A DNA stretch of 64,000 nt from Streptomyces sp. MJM8645 (GCF_001625365.1 NZ_LJJF01000001.1:4475001-4539000), one strand, 5' to 3'; counted from the first letter of the stretch, positions 35,443 to 43,585 are shown. Notes: generated by a model from the sequence alone, not told the origin. Numbers and translations: made by a program.

Positions 35443-36011
35443 TGTCTGAGACGACTGTTGAGAAGGTGACCCCCCGTCTCAAGGAGCGTTACAACTCCGA
35501 GATCAAGGGTCAGCTGCAGGAGCAGTTCTCGTACGAGAACGTCATGCTGACGCCCGGCCTGGTCAAGGTCGTCGTCAACATGGGTGTCGGCGAGGCCGCC
35601 CGTGACAGCAAGCTGATCGAGGGCGCGATCCGCGACCTCACCGCCATCACCGGTCAGAAGCCGGCGGTGACGAAGGCTCGCAAGTCCATCGCGCAGTTCA
35701 AGCTGCGTGAGGGCCAGCCGATCGGCACCCACGTCACCCTCCGCGGTGACCGCATGTGGGAGTTCCTGGACCGTCTGGTGTCGCTGGCCCTGCCGCGTAT
35801 CCGTGACTTCCGTGGCCTCTCCCCGAAGCAGTTCGACGGCCGTGGCAACTACACCTTCGGTCTGACCGAGCAGGTCATGTTCCACGAGATCGACCAGGAC
35901 AAGGTCGACCGTCAGCGCGGTATGGACATCACCGTCGTGACCACCGCCCAGACCGACGACGAGGGCCGGGCGCTCCTGCGCGCTCTGGGCTTCCCGTTCA
36001 AGGAGGCGTAA
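35442..36011 (+). CDS. rplE: 50S ribosomal protein L5
   Basis: The product has 189 residues with the conserved PRLKERYNSEI start, VVVNMGVGEAARDSK and LPRIRDFRGLSPKQFDGRGN. L5 binds 5S rRNA in the central protuberance and touches P-site tRNA. rpsN follows after 4 bp. Confidence 0.98.
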   Translation: MSETTVEKVTPRLKERYNSEIKGQLQEQFSYENVMLTPGLVKVVVNMGVGEAARDSKLIEGAIRDLTAITGQKPAVTKARKSIAQFKLREGQPIGTHVTLRGDRMWEFLDRLVSLALPRIRDFRGLSPKQFDGRGNYTFGLTEQVMFHEIDQDKVDRQRGMDITVVTTAQTDDEGRALLRALGFPFKEA

Positions 36012-36015
36012 CCAC

Positions 36016-36201
36016 ATGGCGAAGAAGTCCCTCATCGCGAAGGCCGAGCGCAAGCCGAAGTTCGGCGTCCGGGCCTACACCCGGTGCCAGCGCTGCGGCC
36101 GTCCGCACTCGGTGTACCGCAAGTTCGGCCTCTGCCGTGTCTGCCTTCGTGAGATGGCGCACCGCGGCGAGCTGCCGGGCGTGACCAAGAGCTCCTGGTA
36201 G
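36016..36201 (+). CDS. rpsN: 30S ribosomal protein S14, type Z (zinc-binding)
   Basis: The product has 61 residues, the short zinc-binding form, with CQRCGR and CRVCLR giving the Cys4 site. S14 completes the 30S head. Many actinomycetes also carry a longer zinc-free paralogue under zinc-repressor control elsewhere; none is in this window. A 269-bp structured gap follows before rpsH. Confidence 0.97.
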   Translation: MAKKSLIAKAERKPKFGVRAYTRCQRCGRPHSVYRKFGLCRVCLREMAHRGELPGVTKSSW

Positions 36202-36262
36202 TCCAGGACCTCGCGGTAATGCCATAGCGAAGCAGGTGTGCCCGACCCCACAGCGCCCCTTT

Positions 36263-36291
36263 TTGGGGCTGCGTACGGAATCCCGTAGGGT
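36263..36291 (+). promoter_or_regulatory. Candidate internal promoter before rpsH
   Basis: TTGGGG (36263-36268) and TAGGGT (36286-36291) lie 17 bp apart. The -35 overlaps a small GCCCC-TTTTT-GGGGC hairpin (36255-36269). If used, transcripts would start near 36298 and carry a structured leader of about 170 nt into rpsH. Confidence 0.45.
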
Positions 36292-36337
36292 AGTGAGGTC
36301 GGGCCCCCTGTCGCGGGAGCTCCATAGCTGCCGTCGA

Positions 36338-36426
36338 CCCTCTTCGGAGGGCTCGCACCCAGTCTTACGACGCCGCAGGTCCCCTGCGTCTGTGCCCCTG
36401 CCGCACTCCTCGGAGTGCGGCGGGGG
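36338..36426 (+). promoter_or_regulatory. Tandem hairpins upstream of rpsH
   Basis: CCCTC-TTCG-GAGGG (36338-36351) is a UUCG tetraloop hairpin. A longer one follows: CCCCTGCCGCACTC (36395-36408), loop CTCG, GAGTGCGGCGGGGG (36413-36426), 14 pairs with one G-U. They sit in the 269-bp gap in front of rpsH and look like a terminator, attenuator or protein-binding leader. Confidence 0.6.
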
Positions 36427-36470
36427 GACCTGGCGCGGAGAAACCACGGCGAGAGAGGCCTGAGGCCATC

Positions 36471-36878
36471 ATGACCATGACCGACCCCATCGCAGACATG
36501 CTCACGCGTCTGCGTAACGCTAACTCGGCGTACCACGATTCCGTGGCGATGCCGGCCAGCAAGATCAAGGCGCACGTCGCCGAGATCCTGCAGCAGGAGG
36601 GGTACATCTCCTCCTACAAGGTTGAGGAGCCCGTTGAGGGCGAGGTCGGCAAGAAGCTGACCATCGAGCTCAAGTTCGGCCCCAACCGTGAGCGCTCGAT
36701 CGCTGGCATCAAGCGGATCAGCAAGCCGGGCCTGCGGGTCTACGCAAAGTCCACCAACCTGCCGAAGGTGCTCGGCGGCCTGGGCGTGGCGATCATCTCC
36801 ACGTCCTCGGGTCTCCTCACCGACAAGCAGGCCGCCAAGAAGGGCGTAGGCGGAGAAGTTCTCGCCTACGTCTGGTAA
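36471..36878 (+). CDS. rpsH: 30S ribosomal protein S8
   Basis: The product has 135 residues with MTDPIADMLTRLRNA at the N-terminus and STSSGLLTDKQA near the end. S8 binds the central domain of 16S rRNA and in E. coli represses the spc operon. Here it is preceded by a 269-bp gap with a promoter candidate and two strong hairpins, so it may have its own control. I kept ATG 36471 (MTMTDP); ATG 36477 is also possible. Confidence 0.98.
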   Translation: MTMTDPIADMLTRLRNANSAYHDSVAMPASKIKAHVAEILQQEGYISSYKVEEPVEGEVGKKLTIELKFGPNRERSIAGIKRISKPGLRVYAKSTNLPKVLGGLGVAIISTSSGLLTDKQAAKKGVGGEVLAYVW

Positions 36879-36900
36879 TTCGGGAAACGGAGGTACAGCA

Positions 36901-37440
36901 ATGTCGCGCATTGGACGGCTGCCCATCCAGGTCCCCGCTGGCGTGGACGTCACCATCGATGGCCGGGCGGTCTCGGTGAAGGGCCCCAAGGGCTCCCTCA
37001 CCCACGTTGTCGCCGCGCCGATCGAGATCGGTAAGGGCGAGGACGGCACGCTGCTCGTCACCCGCCCCAACGACGAGCGTCTGTCGAAGGCCCTGCACGG
37101 CCTTTCCCGCACGCTGGTGGCGAACATGATCACCGGCGTGACCGCGGGCTACCGCAAGTCGCTGGAGATCAGCGGTGTCGGCTACCGAGTTCTGGCGAAG
37201 GGCTCCGACATGGAGTTCCAGCTGGGCTACAGCCACCCGATCCTGGTCGAGGCCCCTGAGGGCATTTCCTTCGTCGTCGAGTCGGCCACCAAGTTCCACG
37301 TGGACGGCATCGACAAGCAGAAGGTCGGCGAGGTCGCCGCGAAGATCCGCAAGCTGCGCAAGCCCGACCCGTACAAGGCCAAGGGCGTCAAGTACGCGGG
37401 CGAGGTCATCCGCCGCAAGGTCGGAAAGAGTGGTAAGTAA
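36901..37440 (+). CDS. rplF: 50S ribosomal protein L6
   Basis: The product has 179 residues and two repeated L6 domains, with the SRIGRLPIQVPAGV start and KPDPYKAKGVKYAGEVIRRK end. L6 sits near the sarcin-ricin loop and the factor-binding site. rplR starts 3 bp after its stop. Confidence 0.98.
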   Translation: MSRIGRLPIQVPAGVDVTIDGRAVSVKGPKGSLTHVVAAPIEIGKGEDGTLLVTRPNDERLSKALHGLSRTLVANMITGVTAGYRKSLEISGVGYRVLAKGSDMEFQLGYSHPILVEAPEGISFVVESATKFHVDGIDKQKVGEVAAKIRKLRKPDPYKAKGVKYAGEVIRRKVGKSGK

Positions 37441-37443
37441 GCG

Positions 37444-37827
37444 ATGAGCGTCTCTGTCAAGATCGGCAAGGGCAACGCCTACAAGAGCGCCGCTCGCAAG
37501 CGCCGCGCGATCCGCGTTCGCAAGCGCGTCGTCGGCACCGAGGTGCGTCCGCGCCTCGTCGTGACGCGCTCGAACCGTCACATGGTCGCCCAGGTCATCG
37601 ACGACGCCAAGGGTCACACCCTGGCGTCGGCGTCCACCCTCGACGTGTCCATCAAGGGCGCCGAGGGCGACAAGACCGAGCTGGCCAAGAAGGTCGGGAG
37701 CCTGGTCGCCGAGCGCGCCAAGGCCGCCGGCATCGAGTCGGTCGTCTTCGACCGCGCGGGCAACCGGTACGCCGGCCGCATCGCCGCCCTGGCGGACGCG
37801 GCTCGCGAGGCCGGGCTCGACTTCTAA
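37444..37827 (+). CDS. rplR: 50S ribosomal protein L18
   Basis: The product has 127 residues. The basic N-terminus (YKSAARKRRAIRVRKRV) and DRAGNRYAGRIAALADAAREAGL end are typical. L18 binds 5S rRNA with L5 and L25. A short dyad CGTCGACT-C-AGTCGACG (37834-37850) lies in the 48-bp gap before rpsE. Confidence 0.98.
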   Translation: MSVSVKIGKGNAYKSAARKRRAIRVRKRVVGTEVRPRLVVTRSNRHMVAQVIDDAKGHTLASASTLDVSIKGAEGDKTELAKKVGSLVAERAKAAGIESVVFDRAGNRYAGRIAALADAAREAGLDF

Positions 37828-37875
37828 GCCGCTCGTCGACTCAGTCGACGGACGTAATCGAGAGAGGTAATTCCA

Positions 37876-38499
37876 ATGGCTGGACCCCAGCGCCGCGGTA
37901 GCGGCGCCGGCGGTGGCACCGGCGGTGGCGAGCGGCGCGACCGTAAGCGTGACGACCGGGGCAACGCCCCCGCCGTCGAGAAGACCGCTTACGTCGAGCG
38001 CGTTGTCGCGATCAACCGTGTCGCCAAGGTTGTCAAGGGTGGTCGTCGTTTCAGCTTCACCGCGCTGGTCGTGGTGGGCGACGGTGACGGCACCGTGGGT
38101 GTCGGTTACGGGAAGGCGAAGGAGGTTCCGGCCGCCATCGCCAAGGGTGTTGAGGAGGCCAAGAAGAACTTCTTCAAGGTCCCCCGTATCCAGGGCACCA
38201 TCCCGCACCCGATCCAGGGTGAGAAGGCCGCCGGCGTCGTGCTCCTGAAGCCCGCCGCCCCCGGTACCGGTGTTATCGCCGGTGGTCCGGTGCGCGCCGT
38301 CCTGGAGTGCGCCGGCATTCACGACATCCTGTCGAAGTCGCTCGGCTCGGACAACGCGATCAACATCGTGCACGCCACCGTGGCTGCTCTGAAGGGCCTC
38401 GTGCGCCCCGAGGAGATCGCCGCTCGTCGTGGCCTGCCGCTGGAGGACGTGGCTCCCGCTGCTCTGCTGCGGGCGCGTGCTGCAGGGGTGAGCGCCTGA
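37876..38499 (+). CDS. rpsE: 30S ribosomal protein S5
   Basis: The product has 207 residues. A Gly/Arg-rich N-terminal extension (about 35 residues) precedes the double-stranded RNA-binding domain and the KPAAPGTGVIAGGPVRAVLE motif. S5 works in mRNA unwinding and decoding accuracy. The stop overlaps the rpmD start by 1 nt. Confidence 0.98.
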   Translation: MAGPQRRGSGAGGGTGGGERRDRKRDDRGNAPAVEKTAYVERVVAINRVAKVVKGGRRFSFTALVVVGDGDGTVGVGYGKAKEVPAAIAKGVEEAKKNFFKVPRIQGTIPHPIQGEKAAGVVLLKPAAPGTGVIAGGPVRAVLECAGIHDILSKSLGSDNAINIVHATVAALKGLVRPEEIAARRGLPLEDVAPAALLRARAAGVSA

Positions 38500-38681
38500 T
38501 GGCTCGCCTGAAGATCACGCAGACCAAGTCGTACATCGGCAGCAAGCAGAATCACCGTGACACCCTGCGTTCGCTTGGTCTCAAGCGCATGCACGACGTC
38601 GTGGTGAAGGAGGACCGTCCCGAGATTCGCGGGATGGCCCAAACGGTCCGTCACCTGGTGACGGTTGAGGAGGTGGACTGA
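38499..38681 (+). CDS. rpmD: 50S ribosomal protein L30
   Basis: The product has 60 residues, full length, with the pattern LKITQTKSYIGSKQNHRDTL and GLKRMHDVVVKED. The ATG at 38499 overlaps the rpsE stop (TGATG); an open frame upstream of it is a shadow of rpsE. rplO follows after 2 bp. Confidence 0.97.
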   Translation: MARLKITQTKSYIGSKQNHRDTLRSLGLKRMHDVVVKEDRPEIRGMAQTVRHLVTVEEVD

Positions 38682-38683
38682 TC

Positions 38684-39136
38684 ATGGGCGACAACCCGAT
38701 CAAGATCCACAACCTGCGTCCCGCCCCGGGTGCCAAGACCGACAAGATCCGCGTGGGTCGTGGTGAGGCCTCCAAGGGTAAGACCGCCGGTCGTGGTACC
38801 AAGGGCACCAAGGCCCGCTACCAGGTTCCGCAGCGCTTCGAGGGTGGCCAGATGCCGCTCCACATGCGCCTGCCGAAGCTGAAGGGCTTCAAGAACCCGT
38901 TCAAGATCACGTTCCAGGTCGTCAACCTCGACAAGCTGGCCGAGCTCTACCCGCAGGGTGGAGAGGTCACCGTCGAGGACCTGGTCGCCAAGGGCGCGGT
39001 TCGCAAGAACTCCCTCGTCAAGGTGCTCGGCACCGGCGAGATCTCGGTTGCGCTGCAGGTGACGGTCGACGCCGTCTCCGGCTCCGCCACCGAGAAGATC
39101 ACCGCCGCGGGCGGTACCGTCACCGAGCTCGTCTGA
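38684..39136 (+). CDS. rplO: 50S ribosomal protein L15
   Basis: The product has 150 residues with the glycine-rich KTAGRGTKGTKAR and FEGGQMPLHMRLPKLKGFKN segments. L15 is a late assembly protein. It is the last gene before a 17-bp stem terminator that separates it from secY. Confidence 0.98.
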   Translation: MGDNPIKIHNLRPAPGAKTDKIRVGRGEASKGKTAGRGTKGTKARYQVPQRFEGGQMPLHMRLPKLKGFKNPFKITFQVVNLDKLAELYPQGGEVTVEDLVAKGAVRKNSLVKVLGTGEISVALQVTVDAVSGSATEKITAAGGTVTELV

Positions 39137-39152
39137 GCCCGCTGACTTCCGT

Positions 39153-39190
39153 GCGAGCCCCGCACCTCCTTCGGGAGGTGCGGGGCTCGC
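39153..39190 (+). terminator. Strong terminator after rplO
   Basis: GCGAGCCCCGCACCTCC (39153-39169), loop TTCG, then its exact complement (39174-39190): a perfect 17-bp stem with a UUCG tetraloop, followed by GCGTTTTCC. It should end most spc transcripts. Confidence 0.92.
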
Positions 39191-39457
39191 GCGTTTTCCG
39201 GGCATCGCGTTTCCGGGCATTCCGTTGACGTGTCCTCGTTCTTTTGTGTGGCAAACCCGGGCATCCCGTACCCCGTGAGTGGGGGAGGGGCGGTACGCGC
39301 TTCTTCCGAGTGGCTGCGCACTGTTAGAGTCCGTGGAGTTCCCTTGTAGGCTGCGCGTAGGCTCGCCTGTGCCGTCTGTACGGGAGCCCGTACCGCCAAA
39401 ACTCCCATTCAGGACCGACCCTCCCGCCGACGACGCGCGGGAGGCGCAGGAGGCACC
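39191..39457 (+). promoter_or_regulatory. secY upstream region with promoter candidates
   Basis: There is no gene here. TAGAGT at 39325-39330 preceded by TGT forms an extended -10. TAGGCT occurs twice, at 39347-39352 and 39358-39363, inside an 11-bp-spaced GTAGGCT direct repeat. A TTGACG at 39225-39230 lacks a partner -10. One of these should drive secY-adk. Confidence 0.45.
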
Positions 39458-40768
39458 GTGCTCAGTGCGTTCGCGCGGGCGTTCCAGACGCCCGACCTGC
39501 GCAAGAAGCTGCTGTTCACGCTGGGCATCATGGTGCTGTTCCGCCTGGGCTCACACATTCCGATCCCCGGCGTGAGCTTCACGGCCGTGAACGAGTGTGT
39601 GAAGGACACCAAGAACAACGGCCTCTTCGGGCTCGTCAACCTGTTCAGCGGTGGCGCGCTCCTCCAGCTGACGATCTTCGCGCTCGGCATCATGCCGTAC
39701 ATCACCGCGAGCATCATCCTCCAGCTCCTCACGGTCGTGATCCCGCGACTGGAAGCGCTGAAGAAGGAGGGCCAGGCCGGCCAGACGAAGATCACCCAGT
39801 ACACCCGCTACCTGACCATCGCGCTCGCCGTGCTCCAGGGCACCGGCATCGTGGCGACGGCCTCCAGCGGCGCGCTGTTCTCCGGCTGCCCGGTGGGCAA
39901 CCAGATCGTCCCGGACACGAGCGTGTTCCGGATCGCCGTCATGGTGATCACGATGACCGCCGGCACCACGGTGATCATGTGGCTGGGCGAGCTGATCACG
40001 GACCGCGGCATCGGCAACGGCATGTCGCTGCTGATCTTCACCTCGATCGCCGCGCAGTTCCCGTCCTCGATGTGGGCGATCAAGGGCTCCGGCACCATCG
40101 GTGGCGGCTGGGTCGAGTTCCTGTCCGTGGTCGCGGTCGGCATCATCGTTGTGATGCTGGTCATCTTCGTCGAGCAGGCCCAGCGCCGGATCCCGGTGCA
40201 GTACGCGAAGCGGATGATCGGCCGGCGGGCGTTCGGCGGCACGTCGACCTACATCCCGCTCAAGGTGAACCAGGCCGGTGTCATCCCGGTCATCTTCGCC
40301 TCGTCGCTGCTGTACATCCCGGCCCTGGTGGTCCAGCTGACCGGTAGCCAGTCGGGCTGGGCGGTGTGGGTCACCCAGCACTTCGTCAAGGGCGACCACC
40401 CGATCTACATGGCGACCTACTTCCTGCTGATCGTCTTCTTCGCCTTCTTCTACGTCGCGATCTCCTTCAACCCCGAAGAAGTTGCCGACAATATGAAGAA
40501 GTATGGTGGCTTCATCCCGGGCATCCGGGCCGGCCGACCGACGGCCGAGTACCTGAACTACGTGCTGACCCGAATCACGTGGCCGGGTTCGCTCTACCTG
40601 GGCCTGATCGCGTTGATCCCGATGATCGCCCTGGTCGCCTTCGGACAGCAGACCAACTTCCCGTTCGGCGGCACCAGCGTGCTCATCGTCGTCGGCGTCG
40701 GACTCGAAACTGTGAAGCAGATCGAGAGCCAGCTCCAGCAGCGCAATTACGAAGGGTTCCTCCGCTGA
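39458..40768 (+). CDS. secY: Preprotein translocase subunit SecY
   Basis: The product has 436 residues and ten transmembrane segments. It has the plug-region and pore residues of SecY and the cytosolic loop QRRIPVQYAKRM. It forms the SecYEG channel for export and membrane insertion. The GTG at 39458 has a perfect AGGAGG (39448-39453) four bases upstream. The stop overlaps the adk start by 1 nt, while a strong terminator isolates it from rplO. Confidence 0.98.
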   Translation: MLSAFARAFQTPDLRKKLLFTLGIMVLFRLGSHIPIPGVSFTAVNECVKDTKNNGLFGLVNLFSGGALLQLTIFALGIMPYITASIILQLLTVVIPRLEALKKEGQAGQTKITQYTRYLTIALAVLQGTGIVATASSGALFSGCPVGNQIVPDTSVFRIAVMVITMTAGTTVIMWLGELITDRGIGNGMSLLIFTSIAAQFPSSMWAIKGSGTIGGGWVEFLSVVAVGIIVVMLVIFVEQAQRRIPVQYAKRMIGRRAFGGTSTYIPLKVNQAGVIPVIFASSLLYIPALVVQLTGSQSGWAVWVTQHFVKGDHPIYMATYFLLIVFFAFFYVAISFNPEEVADNMKKYGGFIPGIRAGRPTAEYLNYVLTRITWPGSLYLGLIALIPMIALVAFGQQTNFPFGGTSVLIVVGVGLETVKQIESQLQQRNYEGFLR

Positions 40769-41421
40769 TGCGTATCGTCCTCGTTGGTCCTCCCGGGGCC
40801 GGGAAGGGTACTCAGGCGCACCTGCTCGCCAAGACCCTGTCCATTCCCCACATCTCCACCGGCGACCTGTTCCGCGCCAACATCGGTCAGGGCACCCCGC
40901 TGGGGCTCGAGGCCAAGAGCTACATGGACGCGGGCCGTCTGGTGCCGGATGAGGTCACCATCGGGATGGCCAAGGACCGCATGCTCCAGGAGGACGCCGC
41001 AGGCGGCTTCCTGCTCGACGGCTTCCCCCGCAACCTCGGCCAGGCCAAGGCGCTCGACGAGTTCCTCGTCGAGCAGGGGATCAAGCTGGACGGCGTGCTG
41101 GACCTGGAGGTCCCCGAGGACGAGGTGGTCCGTCGGATCGCCGGCCGCCGCCTGTGCCGCAACGACGGGGGCCACGTCTTCCACGTGGACTACAACCCGC
41201 CGAAGGCCGCGGGCGTCTGCGACGAGTGCGGCGGCGAGCTGTACCAGCGCTCGGACGACACCGAGGACAAGGTGCGCACCCGGCTGGAGGTCTACCACAC
41301 GGAGACCGAGCCGATCATCGACTACTACGTCCAGCAGGGCCTGGTGGCGACCATCTCGGCCCTCGGCAAGGTGGACGAGGTCACCCGGCGCGCGATCGAG
41401 GCGCTGAAGCAGGACAACTGA
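40768..41421 (+). CDS. adk: Adenylate kinase
   Basis: The product has 217 residues. The P-loop is GPPGAGKGT (7-15), followed by the AMP-binding STGDLFR and the LDGFPR motif. The lid domain carries C-R-N-D, then later C-D-E-C, a plausible zinc site of the Cys/Asp kind. The enzyme interconverts ATP, ADP and AMP. ATG 40768 overlaps the secY stop (TGATG). It is followed by an 18-bp inverted repeat that separates it from map. Confidence 0.97.
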   Translation: MRIVLVGPPGAGKGTQAHLLAKTLSIPHISTGDLFRANIGQGTPLGLEAKSYMDAGRLVPDEVTIGMAKDRMLQEDAAGGFLLDGFPRNLGQAKALDEFLVEQGIKLDGVLDLEVPEDEVVRRIAGRRLCRNDGGHVFHVDYNPPKAAGVCDECGGELYQRSDDTEDKVRTRLEVYHTETEPIIDYYVQQGLVATISALGKVDEVTRRAIEALKQDN

Positions 41422-41431
41422 GTTTCCCGGC

Positions 41432-41483
41432 GACGCCGTACGGCCGCGCTCCCCGATCCCGGGCGGCGCGGCCGTACGGCGTC
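41432..41483 (+). terminator. Long inverted repeat between adk and map
   Basis: GACGCCGTACGGCCGCGC (41432-41449) and its exact complement (41466-41483) form an 18-bp stem with a 16-base loop. It starts 10 bp after the adk stop. Confidence 0.85.
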
Positions 41484-41529
41484 GTACGGTGGTAGGCAGT
41501 GGCAAACAGAACGTGGAAGGCGTGACCAG

Positions 41530-42369
41530 ATGGTGGAGATCAAGACCCCCGAGCAGATCGCGAAGATGCGAGCGGCCGGGCTGGTCGTCGCCGAGGCGCT
41601 GAAGGCCTGCCGGGAGGCGGTCGCTCCGGGGGTGACCACCCAGGAGCTCAACGACATCGCGGACAAGGTCATCACCGACCACGGTGCGACCTCCAACTTC
41701 CGCGCCGACCACGGCGGTCTGTGGTTCCCCGGGGTGATCTGCGCCTCGGTGAACAACGAGGTCGTGCACGGCATCCCCGGTGACCGGGTGCTCCAGGAGG
41801 GCGACGTCATCTCGATCGACTGCGGCGCCATCCTGGACGGCTGGCACGGCGACGCGGCGATCACCGTGGCGGTCGGCGAGGTCCGCCCCGAGGTCGAGAT
41901 GCTGAGCCGGGTGACCGAGGGCTCGATGTGGGCCGGCATCGCCCAGATGAAGAAGAACAACCGCCTGGTCGACGTCTCCAAGGCGATCGAGGGCTTCATC
42001 CGCCGCCAGCCGCTGCCCCCCAAGGGTAAGTGGGGCATCACCGAGGGCTACGGCGGCCACGGCATCGGCACCGCGATGCACATGGAGCCGCACGTGCTGA
42101 ACTACGTCGAGCGCGGCCGCGGCAAGGGCCCGAAGCTGATCCCCGGCACCGTGCTGGCGATCGAGCCGATGGTCTCGCTGGGCACCCCGCACACCGCCGT
42201 GCTGGAGGACGACTGGACGGTCGTCACCAACGACGGCACCTGGGCCTCGCACTGGGAGCACTCGGTGGCCGTCACCGAGCAGGGCCCGCTGGTCCTGACG
42301 GCCTTCGACGGCGGCAAGGCGGAGCTCGCGAAGCTGGGCATCACCGCCGCCCCGGACCCGCTCGGTTAG
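41530..42369 (+). CDS. map: Type I methionine aminopeptidase
   Basis: The product has 279 residues, within the size of bacterial type I enzymes with a short extension. Metal ligands are visible in the pattern SIDCGA...WHGDAA, GHGIG and the EPM segment. It removes the initiator Met from nascent proteins. Beyond the ATG there is little Shine-Dalgarno sequence (AGGCGTGACCAG). It lies between the adk inverted repeat and a T-tailed terminator, so it may be transcribed on its own. Confidence 0.97.
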   Translation: MVEIKTPEQIAKMRAAGLVVAEALKACREAVAPGVTTQELNDIADKVITDHGATSNFRADHGGLWFPGVICASVNNEVVHGIPGDRVLQEGDVISIDCGAILDGWHGDAAITVAVGEVRPEVEMLSRVTEGSMWAGIAQMKKNNRLVDVSKAIEGFIRRQPLPPKGKWGITEGYGGHGIGTAMHMEPHVLNYVERGRGKGPKLIPGTVLAIEPMVSLGTPHTAVLEDDWTVVTNDGTWASHWEHSVAVTEQGPLVLTAFDGGKAELAKLGITAAPDPLG

Positions 42370-42421
42370 TCTCACGACGGTCGGCTGAGCGGCCAACTTC
42401 CGCTGCTGACAAGGGATCAGG

Positions 42422-42451
42422 GCCCTGGGGGTTTGGACCTCCAGGGCTTTT
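42422..42451 (+). terminator. Intrinsic terminator with T-tract after map
   Basis: GCCCTGGGGG (42422-42431), loop TTTGGA, CCTCCAGGGC (42438-42447), then TTTT and, a little further on, TATTTTT. It is 10 bp with one G-T pair. It separates map from mscL. Confidence 0.88.
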
Positions 42452-42521
42452 GTCCTATTTTTATCGGCTGGCAGCGGCTTCAGTAGCGGCTTCAGCAGCT
42501 TCGATCGATCGGGAGAGTGCA

Positions 42522-42947
42522 GTGCTCAAGGGATTCCGCGACTTCATGATGCGCGGCAACGTGGTCGACATGGCGGTCGGTGTCGTCATCGGTGCCGCGT
42601 TCACCGGCGTGGTGACCGGCTTCGTGTCGGCCTTCCTCACCCCGCTGGTCGGCGTCGTGGTCGGCGCGGCCGGCGACTTCAGCTCGTACAAGGCGACGGT
42701 GGCCGGGGTCACCTTCCCGTACGGCCAGTTCCTCAACGTGCTGATCGCCTTCGTGATGACCGCGGCGGTGCTGTACTTCTGCGTCGTGCTGCCGGTCACC
42801 AAGGCGACCGCGCGGTACCTGCCGAAGAAGGCGAAGACCCCCAAGCGGCCCTGCCCCGAGTGCCTGACCGAGATCCCCGAGGCCGCCCGCCGCTGCGCGG
42901 CCTGCACCGCCCACGTCGAGCCGCTGAAGGTCACCGCCGGGTTCTGA
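42522..42947 (+). CDS. mscL: Large-conductance mechanosensitive channel with a C-terminal zinc-ribbon-like tail
   Basis: The product has 141 residues. Residues 1-100 are MscL: the amphipathic start LKGFRDFMMRGNVVDMAVG, TM1 (about 15-45), a periplasmic loop and TM2 (about 70-93). After the basic cytosolic stretch, residues 111-128 hold CPEC and CAAC spaced as a Cys4 zinc ribbon, followed by a short tail. The channel releases solutes on osmotic downshock. The GTG start at 42522 has GGAG at 42512-42515. It lies between map and infA behind its own terminator, an unusual place. Upstream is a 12-bp tandem repeat (AGCGGCTTCAGY at 42473-42496). Confidence 0.93.
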   Translation: MLKGFRDFMMRGNVVDMAVGVVIGAAFTGVVTGFVSAFLTPLVGVVVGAAGDFSSYKATVAGVTFPYGQFLNVLIAFVMTAAVLYFCVVLPVTKATARYLPKKAKTPKRPCPECLTEIPEAARRCAACTAHVEPLKVTAGF

Positions 42948-42999
42948 CCCGCCGGGACCAGCCGGAACGTCACGGTGGCCGCCTTCGGGGGATCTCGTT

Positions 43000-43028
43000 T
43001 TGGCCCACCGGACGCGCTGGCGTAGGAT
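43000..43028 (+). promoter_or_regulatory. Predicted housekeeping promoter of the infA-rplQ group
   Basis: TTGGCC (43000-43005) and TAGGAT (43023-43028) are separated by 17 bp, a very good match to the Streptomyces principal-sigma pattern. The transcript would begin near 43035 with a leader of about 118 nt before infA. Confidence 0.75.
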
Positions 43029-43152
43029 GGACCGTCGGCTCACTCGTAGCGTGCTTCAGCACGCCCTCTTCCCTTCGGGGGCGGGGTGAACCCAGGTTCG
43101 CACGAGCGTGCCGCATACGGTAGCCGGTCCCGGAAGGTGGATCTCGCAGTTC

Positions 43153-43374
43153 ATGGCTAAGAAGCAAGGCGCCATTGAGATCGAGGGCACCGTGATCGAG
43201 TCTCTTCCGAACGCGATGTTCAGGGTCGAGCTGCAGAACGGTCACAAGGTCCTCGCGCACATCAGTGGCAAGATGCGCATGCACTACATCCGCATCCTGC
43301 CGGACGACCGGGTCGTCGTGGAGCTCAGCCCCTACGACCTCACGCGCGGGCGGATCGTCTACCGCTACAAGTAA
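43153..43374 (+). CDS. infA: Translation initiation factor IF-1
   Basis: The product has 73 residues and a single OB fold, with AKKQGAIEIEGTVIESLPNA and the GKMRMHYIRILPDDRV core. It binds the 30S A site with IF-2 and IF-3. ATG 43153 gives the conserved start; the open frame upstream is not conserved. rpmJ follows after 32 bp. Confidence 0.98.
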   Translation: MAKKQGAIEIEGTVIESLPNAMFRVELQNGHKVLAHISGKMRMHYIRILPDDRVVVELSPYDLTRGRIVYRYK

Positions 43375-43406
43375 GAACGTCAGATCTAGACCCGGAGAAC
43401 CTGAAC

Positions 43407-43520
43407 ATGAAGGTCAAGCCGAGCGTCAAGAAGATCTGCGACAAGTGCAAGGTGATCCGCCGCCACGGCCGGGTCATGGTGATCTGCGACAACCTGCGCC
43501 ACAAGCAGCGCCAGGGCTGA
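43407..43520 (+). CDS. rpmJ: 50S ribosomal protein L36 (zinc-binding type)
   Basis: The product has 37 residues: MKVKPSVKKICDKC...VICDNLRHKQRQG. Cys11, Cys14 and Cys27 with His32 form the zinc site of the C+ form. The ATG at 43407 follows CCCGGAGAACCTG. A 178-bp structured gap separates it from rpsM. Confidence 0.96.
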   Translation: MKVKPSVKKICDKCKVIRRHGRVMVICDNLRHKQRQG

Positions 43521-43585
43521 TCTCTCCCCAGCATTTCTCGTAGTACTTCGCGCGACGCGAAAACGTCATAAGCGGGCTACCCGAT

